Shown piece by piece: positions 17,121 through 25,513 of a stretch of DNA of 64,000 bases. The notes below the pieces were generated by a model. It was not told where the DNA came from, did not search any database, and worked only from the letters and a program-made list of their open reading frames with translations. Location: the NCBI RefSeq assembly GCF_000702585.1, contig NZ_JNIQ01000001.1, positions 132,501-196,500 on the forward strand, written 5' to 3'. The DNA comes from Exiguobacterium aurantiacum DSM 6208 (lineage in GTDB: Bacteria; Bacillota; Bacilli; Exiguobacteriales; Exiguobacteriaceae). The first letter of the stretch is position 1, and each line of letters opens with the position of its first letter. Both the position numbers and the translations under genes were made by a program.

Positions 17121-18565
17121 ATGTTACATCGTAATTTAGCACTGCACACGGACCTTTATCTCCCACGTTGGATGTATATCTATTGGAAGCAAGGGCGCCA
17201 TCACGAAAAAGTCGTCTTCGACCTCTATTACCGTTCGAATCCGTTCAGCGGCGGCTATGTCGTCTTCGCCGGGTTGCAAAACATCGTCCACTATTTAGAA
17301 AACGTGTCGTTCACGGAAGCGGACATCGCGTATTTGAAGCAACAACTCGACTTCGAGGACGAGTTCGCCGATGTCCTGCGCAATTTCAAGTTCACCGGTT
17401 CCCTTGACAGTGTCCGGGAAGGGGAAGTGATCTTCCCTCACGAACAAGTCGTCCGTATCGAGTCGACGATCTTCGAAGCGAAATTGTTCCAGACGGCGTT
17501 CTTAAACATTGCCAACCACGAATCGCTCATCGCGACGAAATACGCCCGGATCCGTCAAGCAGCACCGAACGAGACGTTGCTTGAAGGGGGGCCAGACGCG
17601 CGCAAGGCGTCGATGCCGCTTATTACGGCACACGAGCCGCTTACATCGCCGGCTTTGACGTGACGAGCCTCGTCTCGGCCGGACGTGATTTTGACGTACC
17701 GACCGGAGGGACGATGGAACACGCCGATATCCAGTTCCACGACGACGAATTGACAGCATTCCGCTCATTCGCCGAGATGTATCCGGACAATACGAGCCTG
17801 TTGATCGACACGTACGACACGCTCAAGTCAGGTCTCCCGAATGCGATCACCGTCGCGAAAGAACTCGAGGCAAAAGGGTATCGTTTGAAATCGGTCCGCC
17901 TCGACTCAGGAGACTTGGCCTACTTATCAAAACGGGCCCGAAAAGCGCTAAACGAGGCAGGATTAGACTATGTAAAAATCGTCGTGTCCGGTGACCTTGA
18001 CGAATACGTCATCCAAGACTTGCGGATGCAAGGGGCTGAAGCCGACACATTCCTCGTCGGGACGCGCGGCATCACGGCGTACGAACAACCTGCGCTCGGC
18101 ATGGTGTATAAGCTTGTCGCCCGCGAAGACCAGGACGGCAACTTGAAGCCGGTCATCAAAGTGTCCTCGTCAAAAGTGAAAACAACGACCCCGCATAAGA
18201 AAGAACTGTATCGGATCATTGACAAGGAAACGAAAAAGTTCAAAGGCGATTATATCGCCCTTGCCGATGAGCCCGTCGAGACGTATTCGGAAATCGATCT
18301 CATCGACGTGCGTGACCCGGCATTCAAAATCAAGACGCGCAACTTCCACGTCAAACGTCTGCTCGAACCGATTTTCCGAGACGGAGAGCGTGTCTATACG
18401 CTTCCGACCGCGAAAGAAATTCGCGACTATCATAAAGAGCAAATGAACGGGCTGTGGGAAGAATACAAGCGGCTCCGGTTGCCAGAAGTGTATTCGGTCA
18501 CGTTCAGCAAACCGCTATGGGACTTGAAACTCGAGATGATTCGCCAAACACGGATCCCGAAATAA
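17121..18565 (+). pseudogene. pncB: Nicotinate phosphoribosyltransferase, frameshifted
   Basis: The first frame (17121-17663) encodes LHTDLYLPRWMYIYWKQG through FLNIANHESLIATKYARIRQ. The second (from about 17600 to 18565) encodes DAAYYGTRAAYIAGFDVTS, LLIDTYDTLKSGLPNAITV and VRLDSGDLAYLSKRARKAL. Together they make a normal-length enzyme of about 480 residues, but one base is missing near 17587-17592, exactly where the conserved EFGTRRAQ motif should be; the sequence there reads as a run of six G. The usual G-T-H/M-A-H-S motif also appears as GTMEHAD. A sequencing error could explain the shift alone, but two altered active-site patches suggest real decay. A programmed shift is unlikely. Confidence 0.8.
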
Positions 18566-18600
18566 ACAAAGAGGCTGTGGAGTTCCACAGCCTCTTTGTC
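18566..18600. terminator. Terminator after pncB, bidirectional
   Basis: A 15-bp perfect stem ACAAAGAGGCTGTGG with loop AGTT lies between convergent pncB and the 100-residue membrane protein gene. Confidence 0.8.
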
Positions 18601-18901
18601 ATGCGGTCGTCATCTCGTGCGCATGGCTTTGATCTTCTTTTCTCCGAAAGTACAAGGCGATCGAGAGGGAAATGAGAATCAAAATGAAATAGACGGTCCG
18701 TTGCCAAAATGTCGCCTCCGTGTCCCCTTGGAACAAGGCGATGATATAGTCACTCCCGCTCAATAGGAACACACCCGCGAGCAAGAGGAAAATTCGATAC
18801 CCGGCCCGGCTTCGTTCTTGTTTTACTTTGAAGAAAAGGACACCATAATAGACGATGGCTAGTATTGCGATATATCCAATAATCCCTACAATCCAACTCA
18901 T
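18599..18901 (-). CDS. Small three-helix membrane protein, unknown
   Basis: A 100-residue hydrophobic protein with segments at about residues 4-24, 35-55 and 66-86 and a short charged tail containing RRKEDQSHAHE. I do not recognise the family. The start at 18901 has GGAGGCATCGAG upstream, a good ribosome binding site. It is convergent with pncB and shares its terminator. Confidence 0.65.
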   Translation of the reverse strand: MSWIVGIIGYIAILAIVYYGVLFFKVKQERSRAGYRIFLLLAGVFLLSGSDYIIALFQGDTEATFWQRTVYFILILISLSIALYFRRKEDQSHAHEMTTA

Positions 18902-19014
18902 CTCGATGCCTCCTACTCTCTAATTTTTTCACGTCGCTTCCACGCTATCGTAACACAACCTGACAATCAGACTATGTTAAGATGTTCTAAAGAAACGTGG
19001 AAGGGATTGATCCG

Positions 19015-19488
19015 ATGAAAACGTTCCGCCTCGTCCAAGTCCGCCTCGTCCAAGACGAATACGGCAATGAATTGAACCTCCCGATCGACCTCGTCGATGG
19101 ATTGATCATCTCGAAAGAACATGACAACGAATGGTTGCTTGAGATGCTCGTCCCGACAGAGTTTGCCGTTACGCTTCATCATTATTTGAACAAGCGGATA
19201 TTACTCCTCGCCGAAGCGGTGATCACGTCCCCGGCCAACCGTCCGGCGGCGATTGCCTTGACGTTCACGAGCGAACGCTCTCTCTCGAACCATCATACGT
19301 TCGTCGCCGAAGGACTGATGCTTCTCCCGAAACAAGATCCGACCAAACAAGTGCTCGACTCGCTCATTTCTGAGGGCGTGGCCGACGCTGATTTGAAGCC
19401 TTCCTTCTTCGAGAGACAAGTCGAGCATCAGCAGTCGTTCAGCCGCTCCGCATTCAATCAGCTCGTCAAAACAGGTTCGTTCGAGTAA
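19015..19488 (+). CDS. YwpF-like family protein
   Basis: A 157-residue soluble protein beginning MKTFRLVQVRLVQDEYG, with LVDGLIISKEHDNEWLLEML near residue 25 and AEAVITSPANRPAAIAL near 70. This matches the order of blocks in B. subtilis YwpF, whose role is unknown. The ATG at 19015 is preceded by GAAGGGAT; an in-frame GTG at 18997 overlaps the upstream region and lacks a site. It has no obvious operon partner. Confidence 0.75.
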   Translation: MKTFRLVQVRLVQDEYGNELNLPIDLVDGLIISKEHDNEWLLEMLVPTEFAVTLHHYLNKRILLLAEAVITSPANRPAAIALTFTSERSLSNHHTFVAEGLMLLPKQDPTKQVLDSLISEGVADADLKPSFFERQVEHQQSFSRSAFNQLVKTGSFE

Positions 19489-19536
19489 TCGGACGTTCTT
19501 GTTTTTTCTTTCCCCTTTTTCGATAACTCCTCAACC

Positions 19537-19558
19537 AAAAAAGACGAAGAATTTGTCT
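19537..19558 (-). terminator. Probable terminator after the YqgC-like gene
   Basis: A 7-bp stem (AGACGAA with TTTGTCT) and 3-base loop are followed on the minus strand by six T. Confidence 0.5.
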
Positions 19559-19564
19559 CCGCCT

Positions 19565-20041
19565 TCAAATATAGATGAAAAACAAGATGACCATCATCGT
19601 CATCCCGATGATTTTGAGCACGGTACTACCTAGAAATGCCAGTACCGTTCCGACGCCGATACTCCATGCTTCCCGGGTCGTCTTGCCAAGCGTCAGCTCA
19701 GCTAAAAATGCGAAGATGAACGGAAAGATGAGCACCCCGACGAGCGGGAAGATGAATGGCCCCGCAATGAGACCGATCGTCGCTCCCCACTTCGCCCGTT
19801 CGGACCCGCCCCGCTTATCGACGGTCGCTCGCGTGACGATATAGTCGACGGCGAACAAGAAGACGAGGAAGACGATTTGCCAAAGCCAGAACGTCCACGT
19901 GAGGGGTTCGAATGAGAAGCCGAAGCCATAAATGAAGTAACCGATAAATAAGAACAGCACGCTCGGGATGACCGGATAAATCAGACCCGCGAACGCGACA
20001 ACGAATGATGCGATAATGAAAACCCAGAGCAATGTCGACAT
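19565..20041 (-). CDS. DUF456 membrane protein (YqgC-like)
   Basis: A 158-residue protein that is almost entirely membrane-spanning, with five or six segments. GLIYPVIPSVLFLFIGYFIY near residue 19 and GATIGLIAGPFIFPLVGVLI near 85 are the glycine/proline-rich DUF456 signature. Function unknown. It lies 10 bp downstream of the histidine phosphatase gene on the same strand and is probably co-transcribed with it. Confidence 0.78.
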   Translation of the reverse strand: MSTLLWVFIIASFVVAFAGLIYPVIPSVLFLFIGYFIYGFGFSFEPLTWTFWLWQIVFLVFLFAVDYIVTRATVDKRGGSERAKWGATIGLIAGPFIFPLVGVLIFPFIFAFLAELTLGKTTREAWSIGVGTVLAFLGSTVLKIIGMTMMVILFFIYI

Positions 20042-20051
20042 ACGCCTCTCC

Positions 20052-20651
20052 TCACTTCACCATAATTTCGTTCGTAATATGGTCGGCCACGTTCACCGCC
20101 TTAATGATGAATCGGTCGCCTATATGCTCGATATAGTTCGAGCAGGCGTTTCGCATCGCGTGACGGAACGTATACGTATCGTCGACCGCTGAAAGCGCGG
20201 CTTTGATCGCATGAGAATGACATACGACGATGATTCGTTTTCCGGGATACGTCTTGACGAGGTGCTCCATCCCTTCGAGGACGCGGGCCCGCATCTCATC
20301 TTCTGACTCTAGGCCTGGCACGCGAGTCTGGTCATCGGCTTGAACCGCCTCATAAATACCGGGCACCGGTTTGCCTGATGCCATCCCAAATTCACGCTCG
20401 ATGAACCGTTCGTCCCGGATGATCGTTTCTTCGTGGAATCCGCACGCTTCGGCAATGTACCGGGCCGTATCAACAGCTCGCGTGAGCGGACTCGCCACGA
20501 TGACATCCCACTCTTCTTGACTTAAAAAGGCCGCGCTCTCTTCGGCTTGTTGATGCCCGAGCGCGTTGAGCGGGATATCTTCCCGGCCTTGAATGATTTC
20601 TTGAAAGTTCCAATCGGTCTGACCATGTCGGACCAAACAAAGCTCTGTCAC
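20052..20651 (-). CDS. Histidine phosphatase superfamily protein (PhoE/GpmB-like)
   Basis: A 199-residue phosphohydrolase. The catalytic LVRHGQTDWN lies near residue 6 and the second histidine is in IIVVCHSHAIKAAL near 143; SPLTRAVDTARYIAE near 58 supplies the conserved arginine. Substrate unknown: cobalamin-type, broad-specificity phosphatase and mutase-like members share these motifs. I chose the GTG at 20651 because AAGGAGTGACTC lies upstream and the protein then starts just before the motif. The open frame to 20723 overlaps the esterase gene. Confidence 0.85.
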   Translation of the reverse strand: MTELCLVRHGQTDWNFQEIIQGREDIPLNALGHQQAEESAAFLSQEEWDVIVASPLTRAVDTARYIAEACGFHEETIIRDERFIEREFGMASGKPVPGIYEAVQADDQTRVPGLESEDEMRARVLEGMEHLVKTYPGKRIIVVCHSHAIKAALSAVDDTYTFRHAMRNACSNYIEHIGDRFIIKAVNVADHITNEIMVK

Positions 20652-20719
20652 ACGAGTCACTCCTTTTTCAATCTCTAAAATCTTTTCCCATCGTACCATC
20701 TTTTCAAAAAATCGCAACG

Positions 20720-21655
20720 TCACGTCAGCGCATCATCGATGAAACGATCAATACGGGCCATGAGTTTTTCTTCTTTGATCGGGTTATCGGACTGGAGAAA
20801 GCTTGCTAAGGAGTGGGTGCCGTTCGGGAACGAGATGAGCTGGACGTTGGCGCCGACCTCACTCGCATGCTCGACGAAGTGGAGCGCCTGTCCGAACGGG
20901 ACGATCGGGTCTTTCTTGCCGTGAAGCATGAGAATCGGCGGGGCATCGTCATACAAATGTGTCACCGGAGAACATTTCACCATCAATTCTCGCCACTCTT
21001 CGCGGCTCCCCTCATAGAATTTCAAATGGGCGAGCCACGTCTGGATAAATTTAAATAATAAGAAGTTCGTCGGTGGATAGAGCGCGATCACACCTTTCAC
21101 CGTCGGGACATCTTCTCCCAGCGCGCCGATGAATTGCTTTTCCCGATCGAGCGCCGCCGCCAACATGAGGGCCGCCCCGGCCGAGTCGCCCCAGACGATC
21201 AACTTCTCGATGTCGAGGTTCAAGAGCGCGTCATGTTGTTTCAAGTAACAAAGGGCATCAGACACGTCAATAATATTGTCAGGGAAATAGACACCGTCTT
21301 CGAACAAGCGATAGTCAACACTGATGACGGCGAACCCTTTCGCCAAGAAATGATCGAGCAACGGATGGAACAACGTCACCATGCCTCGACTGCCGCGAAC
21401 GAACGCCCCGCCATGAGCATAGACCGCGACGGGAAACGGTCCGTCGCCTGGCGGATAGTACACATCAAATTGGAGCGGGCGGTCATCGATGATTTTATAC
21501 GTGTGGGTTCGCCGTTTGCGCGTCGAGGACCGAATCGGCAGTTCGGGCTCTTGCCAACGCACGAGCGAGCCGTACTGATTCCATACGGTCGCCCCGGCCG
21601 CAGTCGCTGCGGCGAGTGCGGCACCGCCGACAAACCAGGCGGTCTCCTTTCTCAT
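20720..21655 (-). CDS. Alpha/beta hydrolase, esterase/lipase type
   Basis: A 311-residue hydrolase of the hormone-sensitive-lipase/BD-FAE kind. The oxyanion motif YAHGGAFVRGSRG lies near residue 78, the nucleophile elbow is GDSAGAALMLAAAL near 158, and the likely acid and histidine are in GKKDPIVPFGQAL and FPNGTHSLASF near the end. A hydrophobic segment at residues 6-28 suggests an N-terminal membrane anchor or signal. It is upstream of the phosphatase gene on the same strand. Confidence 0.82.
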   Translation of the reverse strand: MRKETAWFVGGAALAAATAAGATVWNQYGSLVRWQEPELPIRSSTRKRRTHTYKIIDDRPLQFDVYYPPGDGPFPVAVYAHGGAFVRGSRGMVTLFHPLLDHFLAKGFAVISVDYRLFEDGVYFPDNIIDVSDALCYLKQHDALLNLDIEKLIVWGDSAGAALMLAAALDREKQFIGALGEDVPTVKGVIALYPPTNFLLFKFIQTWLAHLKFYEGSREEWRELMVKCSPVTHLYDDAPPILMLHGKKDPIVPFGQALHFVEHASEVGANVQLISFPNGTHSLASFLQSDNPIKEEKLMARIDRFIDDALT

Positions 21656-21729
21656 ATTACATCCACTCCTCGCTCTTTTTTTTAATCATATTCCCTTTTT
21701 ATCAAAAATCCATCCATCGGAAGTCGGAC

Positions 21730-21792
21730 TTGACGTCAGTGAATCTGCCCTCTATAATATAACTCGCAGTCACAGAACGTAACCGTTACGAT
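21730..21792 (+). promoter_or_regulatory. Promoter and Zur-like box of znuA
   Basis: TTGACG (21730-21735), a 17-base spacer and TATAAT (21753-21758) form a strong promoter. The palindrome CGTAACCGTTACG at 21778-21790 lies just downstream of the expected start of transcription and resembles the Zur operator core (TCGTAAT-N-ATTACGA). Confidence 0.7.
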
Positions 21793-21829
21793 TTATTTCT
21801 TGATAGAGAGAGGATAGGTGGAGAATTAT

Positions 21830-22810
21830 ATGAATAAAAAGTTACTGAGTGTCGCCGCTGCCGGGACACTGTTTTTAGGCGGATGTGCCAATAATGGAGA
21901 TAGCAACGCATCAGAGGAGACGAACGACCAGTTGACCGTTTATGCGTCGACGTTCGCTTTGAAGTCAATCGCCGAAGAAATCGGAGGCAATCGCGTCCAA
22001 GTCGAGATGGTCATCCCGCCTGGCGCCGACCCGCATACGTACGAGCCGACATCACGTCAAATGACACAGATTGCTGAAGCCGACTTGTTCTTGACAGTCG
22101 GACACGACCTCGAGCCTTACGTCGAGTCGATGGAGAAGAGCCTTGCGAACGAGGACGTCTCTTTCGTCAAGACAGCCGAGAACGTCACATTACTCGATGC
22201 CGATAAGACGGTTCACGTCCACGGTGAAGACGAGCACGCCCACGAAGAGGACGAGCACGCCCACGAAGAAGATGCACACGGTCATAGCCACGGACAATAC
22301 GACCCGCACGTCTGGCTCGATCCAATGAACGCCGTCTCGATGGCGGAAGCTGTTGAAGCTGCATTCGCCGATCAGGCACCCGACTACAAAGATGAGTTCG
22401 CAGATCGGTTGAGCGCATTCAAAGAAGAGGCTGAAGCACTCGACGCCGAACTACAGGCAGCAGTCGATGGCGGATCGAAGAAGCAACTCCTCGTCACGCA
22501 TGCGGCATACGGGTATATGGCGGATCGTTACGGTTTCGAACAACTCCCGATCGCTGGATTGACGCCATCTGAAGAGCCATCTCAGCAAGCGTTAAAGCGT
22601 GTCATCGAAGAAGCGCGGGCCCACGACTTGACTCATATCGCGTTTGAAGACACGGTCACTCCGAAAGTCGCCGAAGTCGTGAAAAACGAGATCGGTGCTG
22701 AAACGGTGACGATTTACAACTTGGAATCGGTCACGAAAGAACAAATGGAACAGAGCTATTTCGACTTGATGCGTGAAAACGTCAAAGCGCTCGAAATTGC
22801 GTTGAAGTAA
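21830..22810 (+). CDS. znuA: Zinc ABC transporter substrate-binding lipoprotein (ZnuA/AdcA type)
   Basis: A 326-residue cluster A-I metal-binding protein. The lipobox is LFLGGC, VIPPGADPHTYEPTSRQM near residue 62 gives the first metal histidine, a histidine/aspartate-rich loop spans about residues 128-155, and DPHVWLDPMNAVSMAEA and LVTHAAYGYMADRYG supply further ligands. The loop contains an exact 21-bp tandem duplication (22229-22249 and 22250-22270). The ATG at 21830 follows AGGTGGAGAATT. No ATPase or permease gene is adjacent, so it must use components encoded elsewhere. Confidence 0.92.
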   Translation: MNKKLLSVAAAGTLFLGGCANNGDSNASEETNDQLTVYASTFALKSIAEEIGGNRVQVEMVIPPGADPHTYEPTSRQMTQIAEADLFLTVGHDLEPYVESMEKSLANEDVSFVKTAENVTLLDADKTVHVHGEDEHAHEEDEHAHEEDAHGHSHGQYDPHVWLDPMNAVSMAEAVEAAFADQAPDYKDEFADRLSAFKEEAEALDAELQAAVDGGSKKQLLVTHAAYGYMADRYGFEQLPIAGLTPSEEPSQQALKRVIEEARAHDLTHIAFEDTVTPKVAEVVKNEIGAETVTIYNLESVTKEQMEQSYFDLMRENVKALEIALK

Positions 22811-22814
22811 TGCA

Positions 22815-22853
22815 AACAGAACGCTCGGTGCCTCAGGCTCCGAGCGTTCTGTT
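22815..22853. terminator. Hairpin terminator after znuA
   Basis: A 14-bp outer stem AACAGAACGCTCGG and an inner GCC/GGC pair. T-runs are short on both strands; the hairpin lies between convergent genes. Confidence 0.65.
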
Positions 22854-23301
22854 ATACTTCTGGCTGTTTGTCGAGTTGTTTCAGGCGAAGCAACAACACC
22901 CCGGTCACGAACAGTGTCACGGTCGGGATCGTTGCCCCGATAATCACTCTCCACCATTCCGCGTGCAAATCGAAAGAATACGCGGTCAATAGACTTCCGA
23001 GAAAAATCAAGCCGACCGTTCCGGCTACTTTAGCGAGCGATGCGCGCGGATGCCGGTCGTGGATAAACATCGAACTGTTGATGATGGCAAACAATAAATT
23101 TAGAAAAAATAGTGCGAACATGGCCGTGACCAACCACGTGTCATACAAGACAAATCCATGCACGGATAAAAAACCGACCACGAACGCTAGCAACGTCAAC
23201 ATGTTGACGCGACCGAGCCATTTATGACCCGTCCGATAGGTAAATATCGGGCTAATCAGTGAAAAAAAGAGCGCTGTCGTAATGAAGAAGTCACCCACCA
23301 T
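22852..23301 (-). CDS. Four-helix membrane protein, unknown
   Basis: A 149-residue hydrophobic protein with segments near residues 4-20, 33-50, 57-76, 88-108 and 116-137. Histidines (TGHKWLGRVN, SVHGFVLYD, FIHDRHPRA) recur at segment edges, which could suggest metal or heme contact, but I cannot name the family. It is convergent with znuA and shares its terminator region; the next gene upstream on the same strand ends about 43 bp away. Confidence 0.65.
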   Translation of the reverse strand: MVGDFFITTALFFSLISPIFTYRTGHKWLGRVNMLTLLAFVVGFLSVHGFVLYDTWLVTAMFALFFLNLLFAIINSSMFIHDRHPRASLAKVAGTVGLIFLGSLLTAYSFDLHAEWWRVIIGATIPTVTLFVTGVLLLRLKQLDKQPEV

Positions 23302-23344
23302 TGATCACCATCCATTTTTTCAATATTATACCATCACCTTAACC

Positions 23345-23800
23345 TCATTCATAGTAAATCAAAACGAGCTCGTCCAGCTCTGCCGCCGCCTCACAAAAAT
23401 GTTGGAGCGATATCCATTTTAGCCAAACGTCATCGAGCGCATCTTGATCGACGAACGCCATATCGGCTACATCTTCTTTTGTAAATGCTCCAAGCGCGTC
23501 TTTAACGATGTGCAACAGTTGCGGCGTCAAAATGCCGACGACGACCGCCTGCTCTTCATTGACGATCAACTCTTCCCCGATCGCGGCCATTTCCAAGTTA
23601 TACGTATCGTCCCCGTCGATGTAGACCTCGATTTGTCCGAGTATTTTTTGGAAATGACTAATATTCGGTAGCGTCAACGTGTCATAGGTGTCGCGACCTT
23701 GGGCGTGGACGTGAAGGAGCCAATCCATGATCATCTCCGGGTCTTGTCCGAACGAGACCCAAACCTCTGGGGAAATGCGTATATAGTGTGTCGTCTCCAT
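23345..23800 (-). CDS. DUF1877/YfbM-like protein
   Basis: A 151-residue soluble acidic protein. RISPEVW near the start, VVVGILTPQLLHIVKDAL near residue 85 and the end LQHFCEAAAELDELVLIYYE follow the block order of DUF1877 (YfbM) proteins, function unknown. The match is by pattern only. It stands between the alanine symporter terminator and the four-helix membrane protein, with a good ribosome binding site (AAGGGGGGC) before the ATG. Confidence 0.6.
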   Translation of the reverse strand: METTHYIRISPEVWVSFGQDPEMIMDWLLHVHAQGRDTYDTLTLPNISHFQKILGQIEVYIDGDDTYNLEMAAIGEELIVNEEQAVVVGILTPQLLHIVKDALGAFTKEDVADMAFVDQDALDDVWLKWISLQHFCEAAAELDELVLIYYE

Positions 23801-23842
23801 GAATGAACGCCCCCCTTTTTTTATTGTTTACCCATCTTTTGG

Positions 23843-23880
23843 ACGCAAAAAAACCGCCTACGCGCTTTCGTAGACGGTTT
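23843..23880 (-). terminator. Terminator after the sodium/alanine symporter gene
   Basis: A stem of about 12 bp (AAACCGCCTACG with CGTAGACGGTTT, one mismatch) is followed by seven T on the minus strand. Confidence 0.8.
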
Positions 23881-23885
23881 ATACG

Positions 23886-25331
23886 TTATGAACGGACGGT
23901 TCCGGTTTTCGTTTCTTCCGCTTCGGTTTCCCAAGCTTCCAAATACTCACGACCTGGAAGGTCTTCAATCGAATCGGCATAGAACACTGGATCGTCTCCT
24001 TGGCGACGCTGCGCCAAGTAGTCATCGAGCACGAGACGCGCCACTTTCGCGAGGCGGAAGATCGCATACAAGTTGACGAGCGCCATGAGTCCCATGAACA
24101 CGTCGGCGATCGACCAAACGAGGCCAGCTGAACGAATCGCTCCGAAGAGGACCATCCCGACGACACCGATCCGATAGAGCGTGACGTAAATCTTTTTCTG
24201 CGAGATAAACTGAATGTTCGTCTCGCCGTAGTAATAGTTACCTAAAATTGAACTGAACGCGAACAAGAAGATAGCAATCGTTAAGAACGATGTCGCAATC
24301 GGACCGACTTCTGCCGTAAGCGCCGCTTGTGTCAATTCGACACCAGCGAACGACTCTGAACCAGCCACGCCCGACAACAAAATGATCATCGCCGTTGATG
24401 TACAGATGATGAGTGTATCGACGAAGACGCTGAACGATTGGATCAAACCTTGTTTAACCGGGTGCGATACTTCCGCCGTCGCTGCCGCGTTCGGCGCCGA
24501 ACCCATACCTGCCTCGTTCGAGAAGAGACCGCGACGGATACCTTGAAGCACCATCGCCCCAATCGCCCCGCCGAACAGTTGCTGGATGCCGAGCACACCT
24601 TCCGAGAAGATGAGGCTGAAGACGCTTGGCAATAACGAGGCGTTCGAAATCATGATCCACATCGCGAGCAAAATATATCCGCCGGCCATGACCGGGACGA
24701 TGATACTCGACAAGATGGCGATCGATTGGACGCCTCCGAAGATGACGATTGCCGTGATAACCGCCAAAATGATCCCGACCGTCGTCGTGCTGACGCCGAA
24801 CTGGTTGCTCATCGAGAGCGAGATCGTGTTTGACTGCACCGAGTTGAAGGCGAAGCCGAACGAGAACGTGATCAAAATGGCGAACAAAATCCCGAGCCAA
24901 CGCTGTCCGAGGGCGCGTTCCATATAGTAGGCCGGCCCCCCGCGCCATGTGCGTCCGTCACGGACTTTATATACTTGCGCGAGTGTGCTCTCGACGAACG
25001 CCGAGGCTGAGCCGATGAGCGCGATGAGCCACATCCAGAAGACGGCTCCCGGGCCACCGAGGGCGATTGCTGTCGCGACACCGGCGATGTTTCCCGTACC
25101 GACACGTGCTGCCGTACCGATGGCGAATGCCTGGAACGACGAAACTTGGCCTTTCTCACGTTTCATGCCTTCTTTGAACAAGAGACGGAACATCTCCGGA
25201 AGCATCCGGAATTGGACGAAGCCCATCCGGACCGTAAAGTAAAGGCCTAAGGCGACAAGGACGACGATGAGCACCGACGACCAGAGCAGGTCGTTCGCTT
25301 GCCCAACAAACTTTTCAATCATATTCTCCAT
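23886..25331 (-). CDS. Sodium:alanine symporter family transporter (AGCS)
   Basis: A 481-residue carrier with about eleven membrane segments. The family signature GTAARVGTGNIAGVATAIALG is near residue 73 (quoted less its last residues in some homologues), and GGPAYYMERALG and RRGLFSNEAGMGSAPNAAAT are the other conserved blocks. It couples amino-acid uptake (alanine, glycine or glutamine) to sodium. The start follows GGAGGATTAAGCA. It has its own terminator and no operon partner. The alanine catabolic pair adeR-ald lies far downstream, so a shared role is only suggestive. Confidence 0.92.
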   Translation of the reverse strand: MENMIEKFVGQANDLLWSSVLIVVLVALGLYFTVRMGFVQFRMLPEMFRLLFKEGMKREKGQVSSFQAFAIGTAARVGTGNIAGVATAIALGGPGAVFWMWLIALIGSASAFVESTLAQVYKVRDGRTWRGGPAYYMERALGQRWLGILFAILITFSFGFAFNSVQSNTISLSMSNQFGVSTTTVGIILAVITAIVIFGGVQSIAILSSIIVPVMAGGYILLAMWIMISNASLLPSVFSLIFSEGVLGIQQLFGGAIGAMVLQGIRRGLFSNEAGMGSAPNAAATAEVSHPVKQGLIQSFSVFVDTLIICTSTAMIILLSGVAGSESFAGVELTQAALTAEVGPIATSFLTIAIFLFAFSSILGNYYYGETNIQFISQKKIYVTLYRIGVVGMVLFGAIRSAGLVWSIADVFMGLMALVNLYAIFRLAKVARLVLDDYLAQRRQGDDPVFYADSIEDLPGREYLEAWETEAEETKTGTVRS

Positions 25332-25464
25332 TGCTTAATCCTCCATAAGTATGAATAGTCATAAGTAAAAGTTATGTCAACTTTCTTAACATGTTTAGAA
25401 TTATAGGAAAAATATTTGAAAATTGCAATCCTTTTCAACAATCTCATCGTTTGACGCGACCGTG

Positions 25465-25499
25465 AAAAAGGACGACCGGTCACGTGACCGGTCGTCCTT
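25465..25499 (-). terminator. Terminator of the rhodanese-reductase operon
   Basis: A perfect 32-bp inverted repeat at 25468-25499 is followed by five T on the minus strand. Confidence 0.85.
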
Positions 25500-25513
25500 A
25501 CGATTCAATGCGC

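Noticed and set aside
17121-18565. Programmed frameshift in pncB
   Set aside because: The shift is not at a slippery site with downstream structure, and the residues at the junction destroy an active-site motif, so it would not give a working enzyme.
22201-22290. CRISPR-like repeat
   Set aside because: It is two adjacent copies of a 21-bp coding repeat in the histidine loop of znuA, without spacers.
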